The notes: generated by a model not told the origin, from the letters alone. A DNA stretch of 64,000 nt from Methylophilaceae bacterium (GCA_013141125.1 JABFRO010000002.1:186001-250000); one strand, 5' to 3'. Positions 8,900 through 18,719 are shown, counted from the stretch's first letter. Numbers and translations: made by a program.

Positions 8900-9907
8900 A
8901 TGAAAAAATCCCACCCTCTACTCATGGCTATTGCGCTGGCTTTGGCCACATTGCCCAATTTGTTGTTAGCAGCAAACGCCAAAGAACCCATACAACCGAT
9001 CAAAGCGGCCAAGCCTGTTAATCCGGCTTTGGTCGAGCTAGGCAAAAAGCTGTATTTCGATCCGCGTTTGTCCAAATCCGGTTTTATTTCGTGCAATTCC
9101 TGCCACAACTTATCAATGGGGGGTACGGATAACCTGAAAACTTCCATCGGCCATAACTGGTTTCAAGGCCCCATCAATGCCCCTACCGTGCTCAATTCCA
9201 GTTTGAATCTGGCGCAGTTTTGGGATGGCCGCGCGGCCGATTTGAAAGCGCAAGCGGGTGGCCCGATTGCCAATCCGGGAGAAATGGCTTTTACCCATGA
9301 GTTGACTGTCGATGTGTTGCAGTCGATACCGCAATACGTGGCTGAATTCAAAAAGTCGTTTGGCAGTGAAAAAGTGACAATTGATGAAGTCACCACCGCT
9401 ATCGCCGCTTTTGAAGAAACGCTAGTGACACCCAACGCCCGCTTCGATAAATGGCTGCAAGGCGACAAAAAAGCGCTGAGCGCAACTGAACTAACCGGTT
9501 ATCAATTGTTCAAGAATAGCGGCTGCACAGGCTGCCATAACGGTGTCGCCGTAGGCGGCAATTCGTTTCAGAAGTTTGGCCTGGTACAACCCTATGCAAC
9601 CAAAAATCCGGCAGTCGGCCGTTTTGCAGTAACCGGCAAGGATAGTGATCGTTTCAATTTCAAGGTGCCCACCTTGCGCAATGTGGAGCTGACCTACCCC
9701 TATTTTCACGATGGCGAGGCTGCCACCTTGACGCAAGCGGTAGATACCATGGGGCGCTTGCAATTGGGCAAGAAATTTACCGATGAAGAAAATGCCAGTA
9801 TCGTAGCTTTTTTGAAAACCTTGACAGGCGATCAACCCACTTTCAAATTGCCACAATTACCACCATCCAGCGACAAAACACCGCGTCCGCAGCCGTTCAG
9901 CAAATAA
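8900..9907 (+). CDS. Periplasmic di-haem cytochrome c peroxidase (CCP/MauG family)
   Basis: The 335-residue precursor has a signal peptide (MKKSHPLLMAIALALATL to about residue 27) and two haem c sites, CNSCH near residue 70 and CTGCH near residue 210, each at the start of its own cytochrome domain. The segments YFDPRLSKSGFISCNSCHN, PTVLNSSLNLAQFWDGRA and PTLRNVELTYPYFHDG are typical of bacterial cytochrome c peroxidases. The enzyme reduces hydrogen peroxide in the periplasm with electrons from cytochrome c. A proline-rich tail ends the protein. The gene is monocistronic, with its own terminator. Confidence 0.93.
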   Translation: MKKSHPLLMAIALALATLPNLLLAANAKEPIQPIKAAKPVNPALVELGKKLYFDPRLSKSGFISCNSCHNLSMGGTDNLKTSIGHNWFQGPINAPTVLNSSLNLAQFWDGRAADLKAQAGGPIANPGEMAFTHELTVDVLQSIPQYVAEFKKSFGSEKVTIDEVTTAIAAFEETLVTPNARFDKWLQGDKKALSATELTGYQLFKNSGCTGCHNGVAVGGNSFQKFGLVQPYATKNPAVGRFAVTGKDSDRFNFKVPTLRNVELTYPYFHDGEAATLTQAVDTMGRLQLGKKFTDEENASIVAFLKTLTGDQPTFKLPQLPPSSDKTPRPQPFSK

Positions 9908-9919
9908 AGATTCAAATTG

Positions 9920-9965
9920 AATAAAAAACCGGTGCAGACAACAATCAGCACCGGTTTTTTATTCA
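9920..9965 (+). terminator. Terminator after the cytochrome c peroxidase gene
   Basis: A 16-base inverted repeat (9920-9935 and 9948-9963) with a 12-base loop ends in a T run. It starts 13 bases after the stop codon. Confidence 0.9.
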
Positions 9966-10074
9966 GCGTGTGATGGAATCACTCTGGGAAATGAAGCCTG
10001 ATTCTTGGTCTATTCCTGCCTTGAACTACACATAATCCGCGTTATTCTGTGGGCTGAGCTATAAGAGTCAGCGC

Positions 10075-10458
10075 CTAATCGTTGCCAATTTGCGCACTAT
10101 AAGCTTCCGCCGAGAGTAGTGTTGCCATATCTGCCGGGTTGGTGGCTTTAAATTTAAAAATCCAGCTTTTATAGGGTGTGTCGTTAATGAGTTCAGGGGT
10201 TTCTGATACGGCTTGGTTGATGGCTTCAACAATGCCATCCAGCGGAGCATATAAATCAGAACCGGTTTTGACAGATTCCAGCAAGCCGCATGGTTGACCC
10301 GTTTGAAGGCTCTGGCCGATGGCAGGTAATTCGACAAAAACAATGTCGCCCAAAGCGTCTTGCGCAAAATGGGTGATGCCAGCTAAAAAGCTGCCGTCAT
10401 CGGTTTTTTTTACCCAAACATGCTGGGGGGAATAGCTTAAATCATCTGGATTCTTCAT
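10075..10458 (-). CDS. gcvH: Glycine cleavage system H protein (lipoyl carrier), orphan
   Basis: The 127-residue protein is a complete H protein. The lipoylation lysine lies in ESVKTGSDLYAP, and HVWVKKTDDG and GDIVFVELPAIG are conserved core strands. In the glycine cleavage system it carries the aminomethyl group between the P, T and L proteins. No gcvT or gcvP is next to it, so it works either with genes elsewhere or as a lipoyl relay protein. It faces away from the endopeptidase gene; about 170 bases lie between the two starts and must hold both promoters. I see no glycine riboswitch. Confidence 0.93.
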   Translation of the reverse strand: MKNPDDLSYSPQHVWVKKTDDGSFLAGITHFAQDALGDIVFVELPAIGQSLQTGQPCGLLESVKTGSDLYAPLDGIVEAINQAVSETPELINDTPYKSWIFKFKATNPADMATLLSAEAYSAQIGND

Positions 10459-10630
10459 GACATTGTCGCCTGTAGTTGGAGTTGATACGTTATATATTTA
10501 TTTTCGCATAAATGCTTGAATCATGGGGTTGGTATAATTTCTTAAATCAGTTGAGATATGTTGCCTAAGCGATTGACATTGCAGTAATATGTAGATAAAT
10601 TGAAAATTAAAAGTAATTCAGGAGTTGAGC

Positions 10631-11764
10631 ATGTTAAGAAAATTATTAATAGTTTGCACAGCGCTTACGCTGCTGATTCCACCGCTATCGGTAGCTGCCG
10701 GCCAAGCCAAACATCATAAAAATGTTGCGCAAATACAGCCGAAACATAGTCAGCAAAAGGTGGCAAAATTAAACAAGGCTAAACCGGTCAAGCTAAGCAA
10801 ATCCAAATCCGTCAAATTGGTTAAGGCTAGTAAAGCGGCTAATTTAGCTCATGTTCGGCCAGAGTCAAAGGCACGCGCAACAAAAGTGAGCATGCGCAGC
10901 GTTGGTAGAAGACTGGTTGTCATCAATTCGCATATCCGTAATAGTCAGCCAGTCGTGAAAAAAGTTGCACTGACGCAGGATGTATTCAATCAGGCCATGG
11001 ATAGCGGCGGCGTGCTCCGCCTCGCTTCCAGCAAAGCGCTGATTATTAACCAGCAAACTGGCGAAACGCTTTACGCAAAAAATGTGGATTTACCCACACC
11101 CATTGCCTCGGTCACCAAGCTTATGACAGCGATGGTGGTGTTGGATGCTGCGCTTTCCATGGATGAAAACATTACCATCAGCGATGCGGATGTGGATTGG
11201 CTTAAAAACACCAGCTCCAGAGTACATGTGGGCACTCAATTAAGCCGTTTTGAGCTGCTGCAACTGGCGCTCATGTCTTCGGAGAATCGTGCCGCTTCTG
11301 CGCTGGGTAGAAATTACCCGGGCGGCATTACCGCTTTTGTTAGCGCAATGAATAATAAAGCGAAGCTGTTAGGTATGACGCGTACGCGCTTTGTTGATTC
11401 GAGTGGGCTGGATAGCAGCAATATCTCTACCGCTGAAGATTTAGTAAAAATGGTAAATGCGGCGCACCGCTACAATGTCATTAAACAAATCACTACCACC
11501 GCCAGTTACCAAGTGCCATTGCTCGGCTATAGCCATCCGGTTGAGTTTCACAATACCAATGCGCTGGTGCGAAATAGCGATTGGACTATAGGTATCTCCA
11601 AAACCGGATTTATCAATGAAGCCGGGCGTTGTCTGGTAATGCAAGCGCAGATTGACGGCAAGCCTTTCATTATTGTGTTGCTGGATTCAGTCGGGAAATA
11701 CACCCGTATTGCCGATGCGCAACGCATACGCAAATGGATAGAAAGCAATCATTCGGTGGGTTAA
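10631..11764 (+). CDS. pbpG: D-alanyl-D-alanine endopeptidase (PBP7/PbpG type)
   Basis: The 377-residue precursor starts at the ATG at 10631, six bases after a strong AGGAG. It has a signal peptide (to about residue 22) and a long, lysine-rich linker up to about residue 125, which may bind the cell wall. The peptidase S11 domain follows with all three active-site motifs: SVTK (in ASVTKLMTAM), SEN (in SSENRAASAL) and KTG (in SKTGFIN). Enzymes of this group cut D-Ala-mDAP cross-links in peptidoglycan in the periplasm. An in-frame TTG two codons upstream is less likely as the start. Confidence 0.93.
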   Translation: MLRKLLIVCTALTLLIPPLSVAAGQAKHHKNVAQIQPKHSQQKVAKLNKAKPVKLSKSKSVKLVKASKAANLAHVRPESKARATKVSMRSVGRRLVVINSHIRNSQPVVKKVALTQDVFNQAMDSGGVLRLASSKALIINQQTGETLYAKNVDLPTPIASVTKLMTAMVVLDAALSMDENITISDADVDWLKNTSSRVHVGTQLSRFELLQLALMSSENRAASALGRNYPGGITAFVSAMNNKAKLLGMTRTRFVDSSGLDSSNISTAEDLVKMVNAAHRYNVIKQITTTASYQVPLLGYSHPVEFHNTNALVRNSDWTIGISKTGFINEAGRCLVMQAQIDGKPFIIVLLDSVGKYTRIADAQRIRKWIESNHSVG

Positions 11765-11791
11765 GCGACTTTTGTCCAATCTGTATTAGCG

Positions 11792-11828
11792 AAGTGCCCT
11801 TGAAATCTTCTTTTTCAGGGGCACTTTG
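11792..11828. terminator. Terminator between convergent pbpG and moeB
   Basis: A 14-base inverted repeat with one mismatch (11792-11805 and 11813-11826) sits between the two converging genes, with T and A runs on the proper sides for use from either direction. Confidence 0.75.
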
Positions 11829-11863
11829 CTTTTGGGAATGCCAATTCAGATGTACTTGAACAA

Positions 11864-12619
11864 CTAGCCAGGAGCCTGACCGCACACCTTGCAAGCGGCA
11901 TCCCGACTCAGCTTGATACTGCGCCACTCCATCGCCAGCACGTCCAGCAACAGCAAACGTCCTTGCAGGCTTTTACCCACACCCATTAACAGCTTCATCG
12001 CCTCTGCGGCTTGGCATGTGCCTATCATGCCCACCAGCGCCGCAAACACGCCATTTTCCGCACAACGCATTTCCTGGTCGCCGCCTAAATCCGGGAACAA
12101 ACAGTGATAGCACGGGCTGCTATCACTACGCATATCAAACACCGTCACCTGCCCTTCAAACCCAATCGCCGCACCGGAAACCAAAGGCTTGCGCAGTTTT
12201 ACGCAAAGACGGTTCAAGGTATAACGCGTGGCAAAATTATCCGAGCAATCAATCACCACATCCGCCGCCGCGACCAGTTTTTCAAACATTTCTTCAGAGG
12301 GTTTCTCGCAGATGGTGTTGACCAAAATCTCAGGGTTAATTGCCTGCAACGTCTGCCGCGCCGAAAGCGCCTTATTCACGCCTATGGCTTGCGTGGTATG
12401 AATAATCTGCCGCTGTAAATTGGTCAGATCCACAGTATCAAAATCGCAAATGGTTAGCTGCCCCACGCCGCCCGCTGCCAGATACAACGCCACCGGCGAA
12501 CCCAAGCCCCCCGCGCCAACAATCAGCGCATGGCTATGGACGAGTTTATCTTGCCCCTCGTAACCGATTTGCGGCAACAGGATATGGCGGCTATAACGGA
12601 GGAGTTGGTGGTCGTTCAT
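11864..12619 (-). CDS. moeB: MoeB/ThiF-family sulfur-carrier adenylyltransferase
   Basis: The 251-residue E1-like enzyme opens with RYSRHILLPQIGYEGQ, then the nucleotide-binding GAGGLGSP and the CDFDTVDLTNLQRQ motif. Two zinc CxxC pairs are present (PCYHC near residue 170 and CKVC near the C terminus). It activates the C-terminal glycine of a sulfur carrier: MoaD for molybdopterin synthase if it is MoeB, ThiS if it acts in thiamine synthesis. The gene set in this window, rich in molybdenum-cofactor genes, favours MoeB, but the two cannot be separated by sequence alone. No rhodanese domain is fused. Confidence 0.9.
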   Translation of the reverse strand: MNDHQLLRYSRHILLPQIGYEGQDKLVHSHALIVGAGGLGSPVALYLAAGGVGQLTICDFDTVDLTNLQRQIIHTTQAIGVNKALSARQTLQAINPEILVNTICEKPSEEMFEKLVAAADVVIDCSDNFATRYTLNRLCVKLRKPLVSGAAIGFEGQVTVFDMRSDSSPCYHCLFPDLGGDQEMRCAENGVFAALVGMIGTCQAAEAMKLLMGVGKSLQGRLLLLDVLAMEWRSIKLSRDAACKVCGQAPG

Positions 12620-12797
12620 AGGTTTGTTTGTTCTCGGGGGGAGTTACGCTTCAGATTTGGGGTGTATTCATGCGCCCCACTAATTTTTTGTTGTTTTGTT
12701 GTCGGTAATGCGTGCAGGCTGGCGTTTCTGGATTGGCAATTCATCCAAGCCAATAGATAAAAAACGTTGATGTACTCTATTAGGCAAGGCTGGTATT
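12620..12797. other. Intergenic stretch upstream of moeB
   Basis: No gene is apparent. It should contain the moeB promoter, which reads to the left. No toxin gene is found next to the antitoxin-like frame at 12798. Confidence 0.4.
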
Positions 12798-12929
12798 TTA
12801 GGGAAGGTTCATGGACTTCCGAAATATATCGCCCAGCTCCTGCCCACGCGTTCTACGATGATATGCCGCCTGTAAACACAGCTTGGCTATGAGCATTTTA
12901 TCCAGATTGCGGATTGTCAGATTTGCCAT
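12798..12929 (-). CDS. FitA/Arc-like ribbon-helix-helix antitoxin fragment
   Basis: A 43-residue frame from the ATG at 12929 begins MANLTIRNLDKMLIAKL and continues to GQELGDIFRKS. This matches the N-terminal pattern of FitA/VapB-type antitoxins (strand for DNA contact, then two helices). Intact relatives are usually 70-80 residues and are followed by a PIN-domain toxin; neither the tail nor the toxin is present here. It is probably a decayed half of a former toxin-antitoxin pair. Confidence 0.4.
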   Translation of the reverse strand: MANLTIRNLDKMLIAKLCLQAAYHRRTRGQELGDIFRKSMNLP

Positions 12930-13013
12930 GGAAGAGCCTGTAGCGAGATTCAAAACAATCATTGTAGACAGAGCTAACGCACTGAACAAGCCATGTAGCG
13001 TTGCCCACCTCGC

Positions 13014-13460
13014 TTACAAAGATTCTCCAGGCAACCATCCTTCCTTTAATACGTCTGCTATATTCCACGGGCAGGTTTCCGGGAAAGTATCAATATCCAT
13101 TCCCGTTTCATTTTCAACTTGTGATTTTGCTTTATCCCAAACAATTTCAGTCCATGGTTCATCCCTGAATTTTGTATGCAGACTAGGCGCTTCCTTTAAT
13201 ACATAACTAACCTCTTTCCGTTGCGTTCGGATGGTATGTTGCCAGTTTTTGCATTGTCTGGCAGGCTGATATTGCCATTTCAACAAATGCGCCAATAACA
13301 CGGCCATGCGGCTGGCCAGTTCGCGTTGTTCGCTTTTGCCCACGCATTCTATTTCCTCGGCAAGATGTTCAATATCCAGCTAGTCAAACTTGCCTGAACG
13401 CATGAATGCCGCCTGCTCGTTAGCCCATGCCACTACGTCGGTTTGATAAGCGGTTGCCAT
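13014..13460 (-). pseudogene. DUF29 family gene with an internal amber codon
   Basis: Starting at the ATG at 13460, the frame reads MATAYQTDVVAWANEQA, then hits TAG at 13380-13382 after FMRSGKFD, and continues in the same frame with LDIEHLAEEIECVGKSEQR to the true stop at 13014. The whole is about 148 residues, the size of intact DUF29 proteins, and the C-terminal family motif FPETCPWNIADVL is present. One base change (most simply CAG or GAG to TAG) inactivates it. The part after the stop could restart at 13343 but would lack the N-terminal helix. DUF29 function is unknown. Confidence 0.75.
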
Positions 13461-13791
13461 GATTTTCGTCTTCCAGGTTTTGTGAAAAGATTTTGTGAAA
13501 TTCTACGCTCAATTTTTATTACACGCTTTATCGTTGCCACCTTGCGCGAGCCGCATTGAGATGGCGCTAACTTTAGGGCATTTCTATTAATTCACAATCG
13601 TCACCATACCGCATTGCTCACAAAAAAATATTCCTTACTTATCAAACATATGCCGCGTCATAATTTTTTATTCGTGCCTTGTCTGGTTTAGAAACTTGAA
13701 TTAATAGAAGTGCCCTTTATGCGGTATTTTCAAACATAAACTCATACCCCAAGTTTTGCCGGGCAAAAGAACGTGGCTCGGCCGCTGCGTT
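13461..13791. other. Non-coding region between DUF29 and uvrA
   Basis: AT-rich, with no gene seen. It holds the inverted-repeat structure at 13575-13716. Confidence 0.5.
13575..13716. repeat. Short inverted-repeat element, possible MITE remnant
   Basis: Arms of 20 bases at 13575-13594 and 13697-13716 match in 18 positions when one is reverse-complemented, and enclose about 100 AT-rich bases without a gene. I could not find a clear target duplication. It may be a small non-autonomous element or a long hairpin. Confidence 0.35.
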
Positions 13792-16606
13792 TTACAGCAT
13801 GATTTTCAGGTATTTACCGGTATAGCTTTCCGCACAGGCCGCCACAATTTCCGGCGCGCCTTGGGCAATCACCATACCGCCGCCATCGCCGCCTTCCGGC
13901 CCCATGTCTATCAACCAGTCAGCGGTTTTTATCACATCCAGATTGTGTTCAATAATGACAACGGTATTGCCGTGGTCGCGCAGGCGGTGCAGCACATCCA
14001 GCAGTAATTGAATGTCTGCAAAATGCAGGCCGGTGGTGGGTTCATCCAGAATATACAGCGTGCGGCCGGTATCGCGCTTGGAGAGTTCCAGCGCCAGCTT
14101 GACACGCTGCGCCTCACCACCCGAGAGCGTGGTGGCGGATTGACCAAGCGTGATATAACCCAAGCCAACTTCAAGCAGGGTTTTCAGCTTGCGCGCCACC
14201 ACAGGTACCGCGTTAAAAAACTCATAGGCCTGTTCTACTGTCATCGCCAGCACTTCGTGGATGTTTTTGCCTTTGTAATGAATTTCCAGTGTTTCGCGGT
14301 TGTAGCGATGGCCTTTGCACACATCACACGGCACATAAACATCCGGCAAAAAGTGCATTTCCACACGCAGCACGCCATCGCCCTGACAGGCTTCGCAGCG
14401 CCCGCCTTTGACGTTGAACGAATAGCGACCCGGGCCATAGCCGCGTGCGCGTGATTCCGGCACCCCGGCAAATAATTCACGAATCGGCGTAAACAAGCCG
14501 GTATAAGTGGCAGGATTGGAACGTGGCGTTCGGCCTATCGGGCTTTGGTCTACATCCACCACCTTGTCGAAAAACTCCAGTCCTTCAATCCCGTCAAACG
14601 GCGCAGGTTCGGTGGTGCTGCCATATAAATGATGGGCAACCACGCGATACAACGTGTCGTTAATCAAGGTCGATTTGCCGGAGCCGGAAACCCCGGTCAC
14701 GCAAGTCAGCAAGCCTACGGGCAGCTCCAGCGTCACATCTTTTAAATTATTACCCGTAGCATGGGTCATTTTCAGCCAGCGTTCAGGCTCGGGCGCGTGG
14801 CGCTGTTTGGCGTATTGAATTTGTTTTTCCCGCTTAAATACTGCCCGGTGAGGGCGAATCGGTATTGGCCTGAATTTGTGCTGGCGTGCCTGCTGCTACC
14901 ACATGGCCGCCATGTTCACCGGCCCCGGGGCCTATATCCACCACATAATCCGCCGCCATGATGGCATCCTGATCGTGTTCCACTACGATTACGGTGTTGC
15001 CTATATCACGCAGACGCTTTAGCGTTTCCAGCAGCCTGTCGTTATCACGCTGATGCAAGCCTATGGAAGGCTCATCCAGCACATACATCACGCCAGTCAG
15101 GCCGGAACCAATCTGCGAGGCCAGTCGTATGCGCTGCGCTTCGCCGCCGGAGAGCGTTTCTGCCGAGCGCGATAGTGAAAGATATTCCAGCCCGACATTG
15201 GTCAGAAATTTCAAACGATTGCTGATTTCCTTGACGATTTTGTCGGCAATCGCCAGCTTTTGCCCGGTCAGTTCCAGCGTGTCGAAGAAAACCAGTGCGT
15301 GTTTGAGCGGAGCTTCACAGATTTCATGGATATTTTTATTGCCCACTTTAACGTGGCGCGCCTCGCGCCTGAGGCGGGTGCCGCCGCAATCGGGACAGCT
15401 TTGAGAGTTGAGATATTTCGCCAGCTCTTCGCGCACGGTGGATGAATCCGTCTCATGGTAGCGGCGTTGCAGATTATTCAAAATGCCTTCAAAACTGTGG
15501 GATTTTTGATAAGCCTTGCCGCGTTCATTCAAATACTGAAAGGAGATTTCCTCTTTGCCACTGCCATGCAATAAAATCTGTTGCGTTGTTTCCGGCAGCG
15601 CTTCAAACGCGGTTTCCAGATCAAATGCATAGTGCGTAGCCAGGCTTTGCAACATTTGAAAATAAAACTGGTTGCGTTTATCCCAGCCTTTGATTGCACC
15701 GGCCGCCAGCGATAAACTCGGAAAAGCTACCACGCGTTTAGGATCAAAAAAGCTGATTTGCCCCAAGCCATCACACTTGGGGCAAGCACCCATGGGGTTG
15801 TTGAACGAAAATAAACGCGGCTCCAGCTCAGCCAAGGAATAATCGCAAACCGGGCAGGAGAATTTGGCCGAGAATACATATTCCTTCGCGCTATCCATTT
15901 CTAGCACCAAAGCTTTGCCATCGGCCAAACGCAAGGCTGTCTCGAAAGATTCGGCAATACGCTGCTTCATATCCGCGCGCACTTTCAGGCGATCCACCAC
16001 TACATCCACGCTGTGCTTGGTAGTTTTGGCCAGTTTGGGCAGGGCTTCCATTTCATACACCGTGCCATCCACACGCACGCGCACAAAACCCTGGGCTTTC
16101 AGCTCTTCAAACAAATCCAGCTGCTCGCCCTTGCGGTTGGCCACCACAGGCGCAAGTATCATTAGCTTGGTGTCTTCCGCTAGCGCCAGCACACTATCCA
16201 CCATTTGTGACACCGTTTGCGCTTCCAGCTTGAAGCCATGCTCCGGGCATTCCGGGTCACCGGCGCGCGCATACAGCAGGCGCAGATAATCGTGAATTTC
16301 TGTGACCGTGCCCACGGTGGAGCGCGGATTATGTGAAGTGGATTTTTGCTCGATGGAAATGGCGGGCGATAAGCCTTCAATCAAATCCACATCGGGTTTA
16401 TCCATGCGCGCTAAAAATTGCCGCGCATAAGCCGAGAGCGATTCCACATAACGCCGCTGGCCTTCCGCATAAAGCGTATCGAAAGCCAGGGACGATTTTC
16501 CCGAGCCGGAAAGCCCGGTAATGACAATCATTTTATTGCGCGGCAAATCCAGCGAAATGTTTTTAAGATTGTGCGTGCGTGCACCGCGTATGCGTATGAA
16601 ATCCAT
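13792..16606 (-). pseudogene. uvrA: Excinuclease ABC subunit A, reading frame interrupted near residue 585
   Basis: UvrA is the damage-recognition ATPase of nucleotide excision repair. The first 590 codons (16606 to 14834) hold the first ATPase half: Walker [10 protein letters not shown], zinc cysteines CPVCDYSL, the UvrB-binding region and signature [12 protein letters not shown]. The frame then runs into TAA. The second half (GVSGSGKST, zinc motifs CEAC and [16 protein letters not shown]) continues in a different frame to 13792 and is readable from about [18 protein letters not shown]. One extra base, or two missing bases, between about 14835 and 14860 accounts for the shift. Repaired, the protein is about 937 residues, the usual size. 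It is either a real mutant or a sequence error. Confidence 0.88.
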
Positions 16607-16701
16607 GAAGGCTACAACCTGACTAACGCCATTAAAGGCAACCTGTTAATATACGCAATTTCCCGCCTACAGTTCAATAACTTTTCGTATCGCAAAAAAT
16701 A

Positions 16702-18114
16702 ATGGCCTCCAAACAAGATAAAAATCCCAAAAATAAAAATGCGGAACGCATGTCGCCGCTGGAAATGCGCGCCAGTGCCAGCCTTGCCTCCATTTACGGC
16801 TTGCGCATGTTGGGCATGTTTCTTATTCTGCCGATTTTTGCCATTTATGCCAATACCTTGCCGGGCGGCAGCAGCCAGCTTCTGGTCGGCCTGGCGCTGG
16901 GTGCCTATGGTTTGACGCAAGCCATTTTTCAGCTGCCTTTCGGCATGGCTTCGGATAAATTTGGCCGCAAGCGCGTGATCTACTTTGGCTTGCTTGTCTT
17001 TGTCATCGGCTGTGTGGTGGCCGCGCAAGCCAGCGATATTTACGGCATCATCATTGGCCGCGCATTGCAAGGAGCGGGGGCGGTATCCGCCGCCGTGATG
17101 GCGCTGGTGGCCGATTCCACACGCGAAGAGCACCGTACCAAAGCCATGGCAATGATAGGCAGCACCATTGGGCTAACCTTCGCTTTATCGTTGATACTAG
17201 GCCCCGTGCTCAACCAATGGATAGGCGTTCCCGGTATTTTTGCGTTGACTGGCGTACTCGCTGCACTAGCGATTTTGGTAGTGAAATTCATCGTCCCCGA
17301 CCCTGGCAATAGCCATTTTCACTCGGATACGCAAGCCGTCCCCGCCAAGCTCAAAGATGTGCTGCAAAACCCGCAATTGTTACGTTTGAATTTCGGCATC
17401 TTTGCCTTACACGCCGCGCAGATGGCGATGTTTCTGGTGGTGCCGTTTGCCATCAAGCAAAGCAGCGGCATGGGGGTGAATGACCACTGGCTGATTTATC
17501 TGCCAGTATTGCTACTGTCTTTTGTGGTGATGGTACCGGCGATTATCATTGGCGAAACCCGCGCCAAGTTGAAGCAAGTATTTGTCAGCGCCATCGCCCT
17601 GATGCTGGGCGCGCAGCTGCTGTTTGCTTCCTCCATCACCCACTTTTGGGGCATTGTGATCTCGCTTGGCGTGTACTTCATTGCCTTCAATATTCTTGAA
17701 GCCACCCTGCCTTCCATCATCTCCAAAATCGCCCCCGCCGCGTTTAAAGGCACGGCTATGGGGGTTTACAACACCGCGCAATCGCTGGGAATTTTTACCG
17801 GTGGTTTGGTCGGCGGTTTTCTGTCGCACTATTATGGCTATGCCGCTGTGTTCAGCTTCTGTAGCGTGCTCATGGCGCTATGGCTGTTTTTTGCCATCAG
17901 TATGCAAGCGCCGCCAGCTGTGCGCACCAAGATGTATCATCTGGAAAAAATCAGCGCAGCTGATGCTAAAATACTCTCGGATAAACTGAGTCAATTGGCC
18001 GGCGTACGCGAAACCACCGTGATTGCCGAAGAAGGCCTGATCGTACTCAAGGTAGATATGAAACAAGAATGGGATGAGCAGCTCGTGCTCAATCTCATAG
18101 AACAAGCCCATTAG
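16702..18114 (+). CDS. YajR-type MFS transporter with C-terminal ferredoxin-like domain
   Basis: The 470-residue protein has twelve predicted membrane helices, the MFS motif A as GMASDKFGRKRV near residue 82, and a second motif GRALQGAGAVSAAVMALVAD. After the last helix, residues about 405-470 form a small alpha/beta domain (from YHLEKISAADAKI to the end) like the YAM domain of E. coli YajR. The substrate is unknown; the family is listed with proton-driven drug exporters. The gene is divergent from uvrA, with 95 bases between the starts, and is followed by ssb after 16 bases. Confidence 0.9.
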   Translation: MASKQDKNPKNKNAERMSPLEMRASASLASIYGLRMLGMFLILPIFAIYANTLPGGSSQLLVGLALGAYGLTQAIFQLPFGMASDKFGRKRVIYFGLLVFVIGCVVAAQASDIYGIIIGRALQGAGAVSAAVMALVADSTREEHRTKAMAMIGSTIGLTFALSLILGPVLNQWIGVPGIFALTGVLAALAILVVKFIVPDPGNSHFHSDTQAVPAKLKDVLQNPQLLRLNFGIFALHAAQMAMFLVVPFAIKQSSGMGVNDHWLIYLPVLLLSFVVMVPAIIIGETRAKLKQVFVSAIALMLGAQLLFASSITHFWGIVISLGVYFIAFNILEATLPSIISKIAPAAFKGTAMGVYNTAQSLGIFTGGLVGGFLSHYYGYAAVFSFCSVLMALWLFFAISMQAPPAVRTKMYHLEKISAADAKILSDKLSQLAGVRETTVIAEEGLIVLKVDMKQEWDEQLVLNLIEQAH

Positions 18115-18130
18115 AAAAAAGGACAGCTAA

Positions 18131-18589
18131 ATGAATAATTTAAACTTTACCGGCAATATCGGACGCGATTGTGAAACGCGCTATACCGCAGGCGGTGATG
18201 CCATTACCTCATTCTCGGTGGCGCTCACCAGTGGCTTTGGTGAGAAAAAACTCACCAGCTGGATGAATTGCTCCATGTTCGGCAAACGCGGTGAAGCCGT
18301 TGCGCCATACCTCAAAAAAGGTACCCAAGTCGCCATCAGCGGCGAGTTTTCAGCCCGCCCCTATACCAACAAAGAAGGCGTTGAAAAAATCAGTCTGGAT
18401 GTACGCGTCAATGATCTGACCTTGCTAGGCGGCAAATCCACCGCCAACTATGATGACAGCGGCATGAATCAGGACGCAGAACGCCAATCCGCCCCGCGTC
18501 AAGCCCCCGCAGCGGCTCCGCGCCAAGCTCCCGCCAGCAAACCGGCAGGCTCCGGCTTTGATGATTTTGAGGACGACATTCCGTTTTAG
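18131..18589 (+). CDS. ssb: Single-stranded DNA-binding protein
   Basis: The 152-residue protein has an OB fold (MNNLNFTGNIGRDCETRYT to about residue 105), a flexible alanine/proline/glutamine-rich linker and the acidic C-terminal tip DDFEDDIPF that binds partner proteins. It coats single-stranded DNA in replication and repair. The tip is intact. The uvrA/transporter/ssb order is common in betaproteobacteria. A terminator follows, and beyond it the mobile island begins. Confidence 0.96.
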   Translation: MNNLNFTGNIGRDCETRYTAGGDAITSFSVALTSGFGEKKLTSWMNCSMFGKRGEAVAPYLKKGTQVAISGEFSARPYTNKEGVEKISLDVRVNDLTLLGGKSTANYDDSGMNQDAERQSAPRQAPAAAPRQAPASKPAGSGFDDFEDDIPF

Positions 18590-18616
18590 AGTATACCTCT
18601 CGTATTGATGTAAACT

Positions 18617-18652
18617 AAACCCTCCATGTCTTTTGATATGGAGGGTTTTTAT
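18617..18652 (+). terminator. Terminator after ssb
   Basis: An 11-base perfect inverted repeat (18617-18627 and 18638-18648) with a 10-base loop ends in a T run. The left end of the mobile island lies directly beyond it. Confidence 0.9.
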
Positions 18653-18718
18653 TTGTTTACATAGTTTTAATTGTTTGCTACTCTTTCGGCATAGTGCATA
18701 CCTTGAGAGAGTGTAAAT
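18653..18718. repeat. Putative left end of the island
   Basis: TTGTTTACA at 18653-18661 and an inverted partner TGTAAAT at 18712-18718 lie just before the first recombinase start. The same 9-base word recurs at 36915. Such paired arms are what tyrosine recombinases bind, but the match is short. Confidence 0.3.
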
Positions 18719-18719
18719 A

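Noticed and set aside
10459-10630. Possible glycine riboswitch upstream of gcvH
   Set aside because: The stretch is short, AT-rich and shared with the divergent pbpG promoter; no tandem aptamer features.
13792-16606. uvrA as two separate, real genes
   Set aside because: The second half lacks a ribosome binding site and the two frames join into one normal-length UvrA when one base is changed.
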